From Pollenia angustigena (lineage: Eukaryota > Arthropoda > Insecta > Diptera > Polleniidae), in NCBI GenBank assembly GCA_930367215.1, contig OV884056.1, forward strand, positions 90,593,285 to 90,657,284: a DNA stretch of 64,000 nucleotides, written 5' to 3'. The notes under the pieces were generated by a model. It saw only the letters and a list, made by a program, of their open reading frames with translations. It did not search any database and had not been told where the DNA came from. Made by a program: the position numbers and the translations under genes. How positions within the stretch are numbered: the stretch's first letter is position 1; the number at the start of each line of letters is the position of its first letter. This document shows positions 47,650 through 59,665 of the stretch, piece after piece.

Positions 47650-48135
47650 TTTGCATTGAGCGCTTACTCAATTTAAAAAAAAAACTCCAAAATGGATTGG
47701 ATGTCATTTTTATCTGGAAATAAAGTTTGGTTTGTGGTTCACCCAAAACTATAGATTATCTTACCATTCCCAGAATATAGAGATTTTTTTCCACATAAAA
47801 TTTAATCGTTTTTTTTTTGTTGGATTTTTTTACCGTCTCCTAAAAATTACACATATAAAGACATTTTTATACACTTAAGCATTTTATTAAGTCATCGCTG
47901 TATTTTTTCGAACTAATAATCATAGAGAAAAATAGTTGTATTGATTTCGTATTATTTTCAAAAACAATGATGCCAAATTATAGTTTGAAATTATAATAAA
48001 TATGTTATTTCATAAAAAAGTTCGGTGTTCGGTACTTTCGAACTTAGACCGAACATAATTTTTTGCCGAACTCCGTAACCGAACCCGAACGTTCGGTCGG
48101 ACAGTAGTAATCTTTGTTCAATAAAAATGCATATA

Positions 48136-48670
48136 CAGTAGAATCGCGATAATTCGTAATCGCAAGGGACCGGCCATTTCTTACGAATTATAGGGGTTTT
48201 CGATTTAGCGGGGTTTCGATTTAACGGGGTTAAAACAAAATAAATACGAATAAACGGGGATTTTCAATTTATTGACTAAAACGATGAAAATACCTAAAAA
48301 AACAATTGCTACAAATAAAATATATAAAAATTATACATAAATATTATTCATGTAACAAACTGATCTTAAGAAAGTAAACCCACACACAAGCAAAAAACCA
48401 CGCAAAAATAAAATAGTGGTAAACAAAAAATCATTCTTTGCATGTTTCTGTTGTTTTTATTACGAATTATAAGTGATAGTTAGCAAACAATTACGTTTTA
48501 TAAAAGGTAAAGATTTTATTTGAAAAAAAAAAAAAAAATACGAATTAGCGAGGGGACCAAAATGTATGGAAATTTTACGAATTAACGAGATTTTTTCAAG
48601 GGACCGACAGTTTATTACGAATTATCGGGAATTACGATTTTTTGGGGTACGAATTATCGGGATTTGACTG
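48136..48670. mobile_element. pogo-like MITE with TACGAATTA motifs
   Basis: It is flanked by TA. CAGTAGAATCGCGATAATTC at the left is mirrored by GAATTATCGGGATTTGACTG at the right. TACGAATTA and ACGGGGTT/GGGGATT motifs repeat near both ends. Ends starting CAGT with TA target sites fit pogo/Tigger-type elements. Non-coding. Confidence 0.75.
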
Positions 48671-49483
48671 TAATTTTTTTTTATTGTTCGTATAGTTTTA
48701 AGAATAGTAACGGATGAAGGTACATACTAAAGGGCTGCAAGAATACATTCATTTGTTTATTACACACAAGCATTCCAATATTCATTCAAATATTTAAATA
48801 GTTAAGTACTGGTTTACAGAGTTTAAGAGTTAAAATATAAAAGAGAGTGTAGTCTTTGTTTTACTTTATCACAACAAAGGCACACATTCTATTCACTCTT
48901 TTTCTTTGAATATTTATTTACTCAATTTGCAAATGCAAACACACACAAGTATATGGTAACAGTTAGACTGTGTGCAAGAAATACTACATAGTAAAATTAG
49001 TACTTATGTTTATTCTCATTACAAATATATCTCTATCAAACAGAATTTTGCAACAAAAATTATAAAAATTGGATTAAAAGTATATTAAAAAGGACTTTAA
49101 AATTTTTGCGTTTTACGTTTTCGATTTTCATAACAAAAGTTGCAAGTAATAATATTAATGTATTCATGTTATGAGTAAAACATTCAAATAATATTATATT
49201 CGAAACTTATACACATTTTATTATGTCTGTTTTATTTGAATATGGTAGTATTTTTTTCTGTTTAAATACAGTTGTTTTCTTTTCTCTTTCGCCTTGTGTG
49301 TTTATTCATTTGTTTTTTTAACATAAAATGTAAAGCACTGCGTACTTAAATCGTTTGTTGTACTTAACTTTACCTACTTAAAAAACAAATGAATGTATTC
49401 ATATGCCTTTTAAATGTAGTCATGCAGACCTTTAGTACATACATATGTATATCGTTGAAGTTTTAAAGATTTTTAATATTTTA
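48671..49483. other. AT-rich non-coding stretch
   Basis: No gene or structured repeat recognised. Confidence 0.5.
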
Positions 49484-49970
49484 ATCAGGCTTAAGTTCAT
49501 TGACTTTAATTTTCATTACATTTTTTTTTGAAGAAAGGAATTTTTAATTTACAAGATTTTGTTTGTAGTGCTTAGTTCACAATTTTTATTCTTGATAAAA
49601 GCTCTGAAATTTGTTGTTGATGGAATAAGCTATTCTCATGCGCATTTTACTGGTTGCTTAGGCCAGATCATCAGCAAACTTTATCCAAAGATTTTAGAAA
49701 AACTAAAGATATTATACAAATAAAACTGTTGAGCGAATAAGAATTATAAGCAACAGCTTTACATGTAACAATATCAAAGCTTAAACAAAAACAACAACAA
49801 CAATAAACAGTGACTTTATCTTTTCTTACATTCCCCACTACAACTGGTTGGAATTTTTACAACATAAAATTAATTAAAATTTATGGATAATTTTTCATTT
49901 TTGATTGAACGCGGTATTGAACTCACGTGCACGGACAGGTTGATCTGTAGACTTGTCACCTTTTAAAATT
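49484..49970 (-). repeat. Decayed relative of the tRNA-loop hairpin at 3.2 kb
   Basis: ATCAGGCTTAAGTTCATTGA at 49484 matches the outer arm of 3241-3620. TTACAACATAAAATTAATTA at about 49858 matches the inner arm and leads into a tRNA-like block ATTGAACTCACGTGCACGG, an imperfect B-box complement. The middle appears to be interrupted by unrelated sequence. Confidence 0.5.
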
Positions 49971-50637
49971 GTCAAAACGGGACATAACTAAAAGTCATAG
50001 ACAAATTCAAACAAATTTACCTTGTTGGAAGCGTTTGTGGCTGTAGAAATAGTAGCACCACCAACATCAAATAAACCATACCATGTTCAATAGAATATGA
50101 AGCTAACAACAATTGCCTCAGACTTCATCCGGCCGCAGTACATAACTACCTTGACTTTTTTCTTTTTCGTTTACAAAATGACAAGAGAATCATGGCGATT
50201 TTAACTACAGGTGGTGTCGGAACTACAACAACCTAAAAACAACAGAAACAACATAGGGGTTTTTTCATTGTATTGTTAGTGTTTACGGCTCCAAATGTCA
50301 AACATTCTTAGCAAAACACTAACAAATCAAAACAAATAGGTTCGAACTGTTAAAATCAAATGGTTATCAGATTGTTATTTTTCTAATAACAAGATATTTG
50401 TAATTGCATTGAAAAAATCGGATCGAAAGTATTTCTTTTTAGAATAAAAAAAAAAAAAAAAATGCTGTAGAAATTCAACCTGTTCTTGTGGAATTCATGG
50501 TATCATTCTCTCTTTTGGGGACCAATTGTAGATTTTGTGTGGGACACTTCAAATAATGTAATTTTACGACCGATTTATAGTTCTTGTTACTGAAAACTAA
50601 TATGTTAAACAATACCTCAACTTCTTGTGAAAGAAAT

Positions 50638-50940
50638 TCGCGAATCTTTTAAAAAATACAAACGTTTTGCAGGACTGGCTAAATAATTTAATTTTTTTTA
50701 AACTTGACCCAGATAAAAACCACAACTTAAAAATCAATAATTTTCAACTTTAAATTAATAGTTTAATTAAGTTAAAATTTAAATTTAAATTCGCGAATCT
50801 TTTAAAAAATACAAACGTTTTGCAGGACTGGCTAAATATTTGAATTTTTTTTAACTTGACCCAGATAAAAACCACAACTTAAAAATCCATAATTTTCAAC
50901 TTTAAATTAATAGTTTTATTAAGTGGAAATTTAAATATTT
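50638..50940. repeat. Tandem duplication, 153-bp unit
   Basis: TCGCGAATCTTTTAAAAAAT starts at 50638 and again at 50791. The two units are near identical, including GCAGGACTGGCTAAAT and CTTGACCCAGATAAAAACC. Confidence 0.85.
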
Positions 50941-51128
50941 AGATAGACAAAAAACCTGCCTATGATCAAGTATTGGACCTACCTAGCATTTCACATCCAT
51001 TTTAGAACTCCACCGCGATAAGGGCAAAAATGGAAGAAAAATATGGTGGGAATACATTAGCACAAACTGTACGATTTATAAAAAAATCGTGTGTGCTCAT
51101 AAAGTGACTTTTTTTTTGACAAAAAATT

Positions 51129-51315
51129 AACTAATCGCACTATTCGCATAGACCTGCGACTTTAGAAAACCCCCAAATAAGCCTAACGGGGTCAAATCGC
51201 ACGATCTCATTGGCCAGTTTACATCACCTCCAAGTGATGTGACCTTGCTCTCAAATCGCTTGTGCAAAATGTCCACTGTGGTGTAAGCTGTTTTGCCCCT
51301 AAGGATGTGTTGCGA
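51129..51315 (-). pseudogene. mariner/IS630-type transposase fragment
   Basis: The minus strand reads TAYTTVDILHKRFESKVTSL then GGDVNWPMRSCDLTPLGLFG and GFLKSQVYANSAIS. This matches the block around the last catalytic acid in insect mariner-like transposases (VNWPPRSCDLTPLDYFLWG..K..VY). The expected D/E position after TPL is G here, so it is dead. The remainder is unrecognisable. Confidence 0.75.
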
Positions 51316-51707
51316 AGTAACTATACAAAGTCTCGCATTCTACAATGCAACCTCGTAGAATTTTACAATGTTATCTGTCCCAAAAAGCACATAAAAACAT
51401 TCAAACGCGGGTCAATCAGTCCTTGACTTTTTAAAACACTTATTAATTAAAAAATCATTTTATTTTTCAACGTAGTCTCCTTTGAGGTCCATACGCTTTG
51501 TTAAAAATTTCTCCAATTTTTTAATTCCACCCAAAAAATAGATTTGTCAGGTCATCAAAATAGGTATTTGCTTCTGAATTGATAACATCAGTGGAGTCAA
51601 ATTTCTAAATCATTGATCTAGATCATGGAATGGAATAAAAAAAGGAACGAAATAATACAGAACTAAATATGGAATATTTGCTTGCAATTTCCCAACCAAA
51701 TTAATAA

Positions 51708-51842
51708 TGGGGGTATTCACGTCACAAGTTTCACCCTTGCAAAACAGCAAAAGTGCAAAAATAAAACAACAACCACGCAGACAATTAGTTGTGCGTAAAT
51801 AATTGTCTTTGTGGTTGTTGTTATATTGAATTGTGAATACCC
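51708..51842. mobile_element. Foldback MITE (GGGTATTCAC ends)
   Basis: GGGTATTCAC and GTGAATACCC are exact inverses. Inside, AACAACCACGCAGACAATTA pairs with TAATTGTCTTTGTGGTTGTT. Confidence 0.75.
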
Positions 51843-52332
51843 TTAATAATTATGATACATCAACATTGAACACTTTAATTACACAGACAAACAAATTTTT
51901 AACCCATGGACCAGAGTATACTTTTCTTAAGGTTTGAGTTGGGCTTGAAATCAAAACTTTGGTCTTAAATTTCTCAGCAACTGATTTTAATAAAATTTAA
52001 ACTGGAGAAAAAATCAAGAAAATATGTATCTCTCTATTAAAATTCTAAAATATCTCTATCGGTTCAAAAGTTACAGACTTTTTGCCGATGAATAACGATT
52101 CTGAGCCATTGTGCGTCTCCAGCCAAAAATCCATATCAACCAGGGACTTTTTCGATTGGTATCGCCCAAGTTTGACAATTTCGTTTGTTGACCTTCCATA
52201 TTGGCCCGCCCTTATGGACGAAGATAATTTTATTTTTTTTGATAAAAATTAGGGTCAGTTAAAATTTGTTGAACGTAAAGTCCATTCATTTTTATTTATC
52301 AAAACAGCCTTAATAAATGACAGCCTGCTTGA

Positions 52333-53192
52333 CAGATCATCAGCTCATTATTGGCTTCGCGCATATGCCAAAATATCGTAGTGTAGAAAAACAACAATGA
52401 AGGTTTGCATGAAGTTTTCTGAAAATATACCCAATAGAATTTTTTTGGATTTGCCAATGCTTCTGGCATATGTTTTAAAGAAAAATGTAAATAGAATCTA
52501 GGAATTTTTTTTCTCATGGTGAGTAACATTTATTATATACATTTTTTTATATTATTCGAAGTCAAATTTCAATCCTCAAAAGCTTTTATACTTAAATAGT
52601 CCTATTCTTTCAATATTTTAAAGGAATATTTTCTATGCACTATCAGAATTTTCGTTTGTATATTTCTGTTACGAAGCTTAAGCTATCCTTTAGCTAGCAA
52701 TGAAAAAAAAGTGTAAATATTTGTGAGCGTTCATTGACGAACGTTGAAAGTAAAAATTATTGTTTTTTGTGCTGCTTACGTATACTTACTGCTGTTTGTT
52801 GAAATTTTATTTTGCTTTTGGTTTTTCTATTCGTTTTTCTTACGGCAATGAAGCAAAGCAAGAGTAAAATTTATTTTCTTGTTGTCATTTTATTTTCGGT
52901 TTAACTACCTGCTTTTCTTACGGCTATGGAGCAAAGCAAGAATTAAATTAATTTTGTACGTTTTTGTATGAGTTATTTTCTGCATTCACCAAACAGTGGC
53001 ATGTAGAGCAAAACAATGCTTAATAAACTTTAAAATAGTTAATATGGAGCAAATTTAATGCTTATTATCTCAGAAACCATAAAAAATATGGTGAAACCGG
53101 TTTAAGAATCTTAAAGGGAATATATAAACCCCATACCTAACAATTTTTTTTTTTCAAAATGGTGGGTAGGTGAAACCAATAATGAGCTGACG
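52333..53192. mobile_element. MITE of the TCAGCTCATTATTGG family, copy A
   Basis: ATCATCAGCTCATTATTGG at the left and CCAATAATGAGCTGACGGG at the right are inverses. The interior includes GCATATGCC near one end and repeated TACGGC.ATGGAGCAAAGCAAGA segments (about 52842 and 52920). It is inverted relative to copies B (55989-56478) and C (61802-62643). Non-coding. Confidence 0.7.
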
Positions 53193-53540
53193 GGATGTTG
53201 CTTTAACAAAATGTTCGCTATATGTTCGCCTATGAAGAAAATCATCTTTAATGTTGAATGTTATTGTAATAAATTAAAACAATTTGATTTTTAAGATAAA
53301 CCCTCGATTTTTAATTTGAAATTTTGGGTTTATCAACATCATGAAAGTCATTAAAAAAAATTTTTTTGTCCCTCTTATTAATGAGTTTTTGTAATAAAAT
53401 CAGGGTTAACCATTTCTGGTTTAAAATTTAGCTGTTTTTGGTCATGAAGAGTTAGCAACACTGTCAAGGAATCCCATTTAACAACTTCTCTAAAACGATT
53501 TGAACGGTAATCTAAAATTCTCTCCTTAATATTTCCTTAA

Positions 53541-54728
53541 GATTTCGCAGCCGCAAATCATGTATTGACCATATTGCTACTTTAAGAATAATCATGGAAC
53601 AAATAAACGAGATGCAGGTATCGATCTACCTTGTTTTTATTGATTTCCAAAAGGCTTTCGATCTAATTAATCACCAAAGCATATGGGCAGCGATGGGCAG
53701 AAAAGGCGTTCCTGACAAGATCTGTAATCTTATCAAGTCACAGTATCAGCGTTTTGAATGTAGCAACAAACTATCGCCTCCTATATCTGATGTTAAGTCT
53801 GGAGTGAGGCAAGGATGCGTCCTGTCACCATTACTGTTCCTCATAGTCATTGACGATATCTTAATCGGGGCAATTGACAACAAGTCTAATCGTGGTGTAT
53901 TGTGGCACCAATTACGCATGGAACACATGAACGACCTAGTATATGCTGATGACGTTGTCTTAATATCTAAACGACAATCTGATGTTCAAAGTAAAATAAA
54001 CGACATCGATACTATATCTAATAAATATGGCCTTAAGATCAATGCTGACAAAACCAAATCGCTATATATAAACACTTTACACACAGAAATCACTTACTCT
54101 GTACGGCCAGGACATTGAATCAGTCACAGACTTCACCTACCTAGGCAGCCAAATTACACCAGACGGAGGTACTCGTGTTGATATACCACACAGAATTCAG
54201 AAGGCGAAAGCTGCTTTTGCTGGCCTATATAAGATCTGGCGAAGTAATCAAATCAGCACCAAAACAAAAATTAGCCTCTTCAAAAGCAATGTCCTCTCTG
54301 TGCTGCTTTATGGATGCGAAACTTGGCTCACGTCTGTTGAAATTAACAACAAGTTGCAAACCTTTGTCAACAGATCTCTGCGTCATATTCTCCACATAGG
54401 GTGGCCACACAACTGGGTTTCAAATGAGGAGCTATACCGCAGAACCAAAATAAAAACAATTGCTGTTGAAATTCGGTAAAGGAAATGGAGATGGATAGGA
54501 CACGTGCTACGTAAACCAGCCAATGACATATGTAGAGAGGCCTTTGATTGGAATCCTCAAGAAACGCAAATAAGAGGCAGACCACGAGGTAGCTGGAGAC
54601 GAAGGCTTGAAGAAGAGATAAATCTTCATCCGGGAAATTTATCATGGAATAGAGTAAAACACTTAAGTTCAAATAGAAATGATTGGAATAATTTTGTATT
54701 GGCACTATGCGCCCACGATTTGGCGTAA
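53541..54728 (+). pseudogene. RTE-type LINE reverse transcriptase fragment
   Basis: It begins in RT with FRSRKSCIDHIATLRIIMEQ and continues VFIDFQKAFDLINHQSIW (first catalytic D). Then come GVRQGCVLSPLLFLIVIDDI and LVYADDVVLISKR (YADD catalytic box intact). The C-terminal tail has SVLLYGCETW, RKWRWIGHVLRKP and RGRPRGSWRRRLEEEINLHP, typical of RTE-like non-LTR elements in animals. There is a frameshift near 54100-54118 and a TAA in frame at 54477-54479. The endonuclease half is missing, so it is a 5'-truncated dead copy ending at 54728. Confidence 0.85.
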
Positions 54729-55299
54729 AAGCAACAAAATTATAATATTTCAAAATTATTTCTATTTCGGTTCAATAGTTTTGAAGTTCTGTCTTATTAC
54801 ATATTTACAATAATTAATTTTGCAATCGGTCTTATTGATCATGGTTTATTAATTATGTGCATATTTTACTTGCAGTAGTTGTTTTTTTGTTATTTTAATA
54901 CATATATTTTTTTGTTTTAATTTTGAGTTAAAACTTTGTTTAAATAATCAAAATGAATATTATTTGTTTTATCAATAATCGGCGCTAAGTATTTTTTCTT
55001 ATTTTAACTAAATTGAAAAAAATGCTGATTTGATCGTGTTAATTTTAAAATGTGTTTTTGTTGAGTATGAACATTTTAGATTAAAAAAATTAAACTTTAA
55101 TTTTTAAGAAGGTATTTTCGATTTGGGCAGGAATTTGTAGCACTAAAACAAAAACAAAAGGGGAAATAAATTTTGTAATAAGAAGTTGCACATGATAAAG
55201 AAAAATTTCTATTTTTCTTGAAATTCAATAAAATTTTAAACAAAAAACTTTTTAAGGGAAATTATAAATTTTGTTTTAAAAGGTTTTAGTTCCATATAC
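54729..55299. other. AT-rich non-coding stretch
   Basis: No gene or structured repeat is recognised after the RTE fragment. Confidence 0.5.
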
Positions 55300-55381
55300 A
55301 TATCGTCGGTTGATTATTTAATTGTATGTGGATACAAATTACATACGACACACGACAATTAAACAATCAACCGACGATATG
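55300..55381. repeat. 82-bp palindrome, TCGTCGGTTGATTATTTAAT family, copy 2
   Basis: ATATCGTCGGTTGATTATTT at the left is mirrored by AACAATCAACCGACGATAT at the right, with a loop similar to the copy at 47572-47649. A few substitutions separate the copies. Confidence 0.8.
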
Positions 55382-55988
55382 TGTTTCAATTTCTTTTGCT
55401 TTTGTTCTTTTCTTCTACGAGGTTGTCGTTCTTAGAAACCTTTTACATATTGGACAATGAAGGGCAGACATACGAAGTTTGTCGGTAAGGGGGTGACGCT
55501 GTATGCGTGACACACTTTACTTTCTTCCCTTCTCGCCTACTAACTTTGTCTGTCTGCTCTGCAAATTTCAAGGAACAGTCTTGCATAAAGTTCTTTTCGT
55601 TAAATTGTCATAAAAATTCAAAAAAGGCCTAATTAACATCGAAAAAATTTTACAGGAGAAGGAAAAAAACTCTACACAATTGGACCTACGTACCGGAACG
55701 ACTCGGAGTATCAATTCCACCGACCAAAGATTGTCAACCCAAAACCACTAAAACAATTATAGCTGTTACAACAACAACATAAAAACCTAAATTTTTAAAA
55801 TTTTGTTTTAGTTCAATCTTAGTTATTATTAAAGAATTAATACCTATTTAAAGAAAAATATTCAGGTTTTGTTTTATTTGCAGAGATATGAGCCTTACGC
55901 CTTTAAGAATTTGCTAAAACTGCAGCCAAAAGCGCGTTAGTCAAATTACAACAGGAGTTTTGACCATATTTCTATAAATATATATTGC
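55382..55988. other. Non-coding stretch
   Basis: No gene. It contains TTTACAGGAGAAGGAAAAAA (55648), a segment shared with the arms of the foldback at 6673-6943, and GCTGTTACAACAACAACA near 55765. Confidence 0.45.
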
Positions 55989-56478
55989 CAGCTCATTATT
56001 TTTAAAGAAATTGAGTTAGGTATTGCGTATACATATATATTTTGAATACCCCCTTTCTGAATCCAAAACCTGTTTCACGAAATTTTTTATGGTTTCTGTG
56101 ATATAAGGCATTAATATTGCTCCATATCAGTTATTTTATGATATTTTTTTGCTCTACACGCTACTGTTGGCGAATGCGGCAAATTCCGAATACAAAAATG
56201 TACAAATTAAATTCCACTCTTGCTTTGTTTTATAGCCGTAAGAAAAACAAGTATTAAAGGCAAAATAAAATTTCACCAACTCAATAAACAGTAGTAAGTA
56301 CAAAAAGTGACTTTTTAATTAATTTAGAAAGTGGCTTATGTTGCATTGAACAATAATTTTTACTATTAACTTCTAATTTCGTCAATGATGCAGTGGTGAA
56401 AATACAAAAAAATTCTATCGGGTATATTTTCAGAAAACGACTTTTTGGCATATGCGCCAAACCAATACTGAGCTGACG
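55989..56478. mobile_element. MITE of the TCAGCTCATTATTGG family, copy B
   Basis: It starts GCCAGCTCATTATT and ends CCAATACTGAGCTGACG. The interior shares TTGAGTTAGGTAT, GAATCCAAAACCTGTTTCAC and ATTCTATCGGGTATATTTTC with copy C. Confidence 0.65.
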
Positions 56479-56923
56479 ATATGTTTCTTGCACCCAAATC
56501 CCAAAAAGAATGGTTCTATTTCAATTCCTTTAATTAAAAATTTCATTATTCAAATTTCGGCTAAGATCCTATTTTTGTTAGTTTTTTTTTCATTATGTAT
56601 TTTTATTTTTAAGAAAGTGCGCCTAGTTTTTTTTTTTTTTTACTAAAATAAATTTTTTTTTTTGCAAATCAGAAATTTTTTGTTCTAATTTTTTCTGCTG
56701 AATTCATAATTTTTATTTATATTTCCTACAAAAACTAAAAAAGTATCTTAAAAAAATACAGAAAATTAAGTAAATTTTTTACGCATAATTGCAAAATTAT
56801 TATTATTTTTTTGTTGATTAAGCTCAATACAAAAAAAAAAAAACAATATTATGAATGAAATTAATTTTAAGCAAAAAAAATAATTTTCATTAAAATTAAA
56901 AATTATTGCATTTTCTTTTTTAG
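56479..56923. other. Upstream intron or flank of the zinc-finger gene
   Basis: Very AT-rich, with poly-T. It ends in a polypyrimidine run and AG (56911-56923), compatible with a 3' splice site. Confidence 0.5.
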
Positions 56924-57077
56924 GTTTTAACAGATATTTTTAACACCGAGTAGTTCAAAATCCATATTCAACGAATAACAACGTGTTTCTTCAACAAAGT
57001 TACCAGAGCAAACTATCTAAGAAACCTTCCCTTCATCCATAGTCTTCTTTTTCCAATTTTAACTTTATCAATTATTA
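56924..57077 (+). other. Probable 5' UTR of the zinc-finger gene exon
   Basis: TTTTCTTTTTTAG just before 56924 is a good splice acceptor; a second AG lies at 56932-56933. About 150 bp of mixed-composition sequence without an ATG then precedes the start codon at 57078 (context TTAATGG). This implies a further, non-coding exon and promoter upstream, not identified in the window. Confidence 0.55.
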
Positions 57078-59458
57078 ATGGCTGATATTTCAGCCCTTAC
57101 AGCGGCAGCAGCAACCACTGTTTATCCTTCTCTGACAACGTCAGCCAACGATTATTTACATCGTTCAACCATTGATCAATTACGTTCAATGAATGAACGT
57201 GGCGTACTTTCGTCGCTGAGTCATTTGACTACAGCTGACTTACGTACGGCCCAGTTGGTACACGAGTACAATAAACCGTTTAATATCAATGAGTTTCGAC
57301 AAAATGTTGAGCGTTTGGATTATTCATTGAAAAACGGTTTAGTTGGAGTCAATTTGCAACAGCAACAACAACAACAGCAGCAGCAACAGCAACAACTTGT
57401 CGTCGAACATCAGCAACAACAACAACAACAACAGCAGCAGCAACAGCAGCAACAACACGATCAACAACAGCAACATCTTCAGCAGCAGCAACAGCAATTG
57501 AAACAATCCTACAGTCCACCAAATTCACCACCAACACCTAATATGACGGACCAACCAGAACAAAAGGTGAGTTTTTAGTAATTTTTTTTTTTTAGTGAAA
57601 ATTTATGTAATTTTGTACTACTAAATTTAAATTTAAAGAAATTTGAACAATTTTTTAAAATTAAAGGAGAATTTTTGAAAATTTTACAATTTGTTTTTTC
57701 ACCCAATATTTTATTTTAAATTAGTAAAAGCTTGAAGAAAACGTTAAAAATGGCAAAATAACCCTGAAATCTTAACAGCCAATTTCACGATGTCGAAAAA
57801 AACTTTCTTTTGCACAAAAACACTTGAAACAAAAACAATGATTTTGAAATTTGTTTTTGTTTTAAATGTAGTTGTGAGAAAGAAAGAGTTCTTTCGCATT
57901 TAGTGAAATATGCAGTAAATAATTTTTGAATTTTATTAAAAAAAATATTCGGCTATATTTTAAACAAAATTTCTAAATGTTGGCAAAATTTTTTTTCACT
58001 TTATTTTAATAATTGAATAAATATCAACATTTTTTAAAAATAATTAATCACACACTTTTCAAAAATTCTATTTTAAATTCAACTTTTGTAACAATTGCTT
58101 TCTTCCCCTTTAATTCATAGTACGATCCTAACGCCAGTGTTGAACATCATCAAAAATCCCATCGTTCACATAATCATACCTCGCCGGATGGACGTGAAAC
58201 AAAACCCTACAAATGCACTCAATGCACAAAATCGTTCGCCAATTCATCGTACCTCTCCCAGCATACACGCATTCACTTGGGCATTAAACCATATCGTTGT
58301 GAAATATGCCAACGCAAATTTACCCAGCTGTCACATCTGCAACAGCACATACGCACGCATACGGGCGATAAACCCTACAAATGTCGTCATGCTGGTTGTC
58401 CGAAGGCCTTTTCACAGCTCTCCAATCTCCAGTCCCACTCGCGGTGCCATCAAACGGACAAACCCTTTAAATGCAATTCTTGCTACAAATGCTTTACCGA
58501 TGAAATGACTCTGCTCGAGCACATACCAAAACACAAAGATTCAAAACACTTGAAGACACACATCTGTAATTTGTGTGGCAAATCGTATACCCAAGAAACA
58601 TATCTGGAGAAACACTTGCAGAAACATGCCGAGAAAGCGGAAAAACAACAACAGAGACATGCCAATCTAAATGTTCAGCATCATGTGCCCTCTGGCGGTA
58701 TTGGCTTGAGTTTGCAACGTCAAGTGGTGATGAATGCAGCTGCTGTGGCCGGTGACGCCAATGCGGCCTATTGGGCCAAGGTGGGTGCTGATGGTGCCGT
58801 CAATGCCGCTACATTAGCGGAAGCTATACAACAGCAACAGGCCCAAGCGCAGGCGCAACAACAGCAAGCTGCTCAAAATGGTTACAACTTCACCACTTTG
58901 CAACATCAACAACAGCAACAGGAATTGCTGCAACATCATCAGCGTTTAGTTAATGGCACGGCCAATGGTGGCGACAGTGCGGCCAGTGGTAATACACCCA
59001 ATCATTCTCAAAGTCCCAATGAACAGGGCGAAGATTTGGTGATACGTCAGACATCACAGCAACATCATCAGCAACAACAGCAGCAACAGCAACAACAGCA
59101 GCAACAGCAACAACAACAACAACAGCAACAAGCCCATTCACCCAACAATATGGTGGTTGTCAATTCATCTGCATACGATGTGAAAACCACATCAGCTTTT
59201 ACACCCATTCCTACAGCACCAACCCATTTGCAAGCCGCCGCCTTGGCCCAGCAAAGAGCACCACCTGCTGCCGCCTATATTTATCAACAAAATGCGGCAG
59301 CCGCAGCTGGCTTTCCCACACAATTAATATCGCTACATCAAATACGTAACTATGCCCATCAACCGGGAGCAGCTGCAGCAGCTGGTCTGCTGGCCAGTGA
59401 CCATCTTTTGGGTCTTAGTGTTACTGCCGGCGGTACAGGCAAGGATAAAACACAATAG
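57078..59458 (+). CDS. sqz: Squeeze-like C2H2 zinc-finger transcription factor (two coding exons)
   Basis: Coding exons are 57078-57566 and 58121-59458, joined in phase 0 (608 residues). The N-terminal region (MADISALTAAAATTVYPSLT, then NEFRQNVERLDYSLKNGLVG) leads to polyQ at about residues 94-126. Five C2H2 fingers follow at about 193-215, 221-243, 249-273, 279-301 and 310-332, with KPYKC, KPYRC and KPFKC linkers. This finger array is the hallmark of the Drosophila squeeze/rotund (lin-29, ZNF384-like) family of nuclear DNA-binding proteins. After the fingers come a coiled basic segment, Ala/Gln-rich sequence and a second polyQ encoded at about 59065-59133. Squeeze acts in neuronal and interneuron fate choice and rotund in appendage patterning. 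The compact two-exon coding structure and length favour squeeze (about 535 residues in Drosophila), but the roe/rotund paralogue is not excluded. See the in-frame extension after the TAG. Confidence 0.9.
57567..58120 (+). other. Intron of the zinc-finger gene
   Basis: The donor AAG|GTGAGT follows 57566. The acceptor is TTCTTCCCCTTTAATTCATAG, ending at 58120. The 554-bp AT-rich intron is in phase 0, and splicing restores the frame into YDPNASVEHH. Confidence 0.85.
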
Positions 59459-59665
59459 TATCATACGGAGGAAACCAAAAGTGATACGAAATCATTAGCA
59501 ACAACTACTACTATCAATAAAAAGCACAAATCATTTAATCAGCAACACTCCCTACCACCAACGACAAACACAGCAACTTTAACATTACAACAACAGCTGC
59601 AGCAGCTACAACAGCGCCAACAACAACATCAAGAATTACTTAAAGCCTCCACTGTAGTAAGCTGA
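59459..59665 (+). other. In-frame extension after the TAG stop (readthrough candidate)
   Basis: Directly after the TAG (59456-59458) the same frame stays open for 68 codons to TGA at 59663-59665. It begins YHTEETKSDTKSLATTTTIN and later gives LQQQLQQLQQRQQQHQELL. CAA/CAG-rich codon use matches the rest of the gene and differs sharply from the AT-rich DNA that follows. GTAAGC at 59658-59663 could instead be a splice donor. Confidence 0.55.

Larger units (their letters stand above)
46335..48107. mobile_element. hAT-like element rich in GTTCGG motifs
   Basis: The 8-bp duplication TAATCTTT (46327-46334 and 48108-48115) flanks ends that share GTTTCCGACCGAA and, inversely, CTGTCCGACCGAA. CCGAACCCGAAC and GTTCGG repeats crowd both ends. 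Two hairpin MITEs (47047-47164, 47572-47649) are nested inside. No transposase is seen. Confidence 0.7.
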
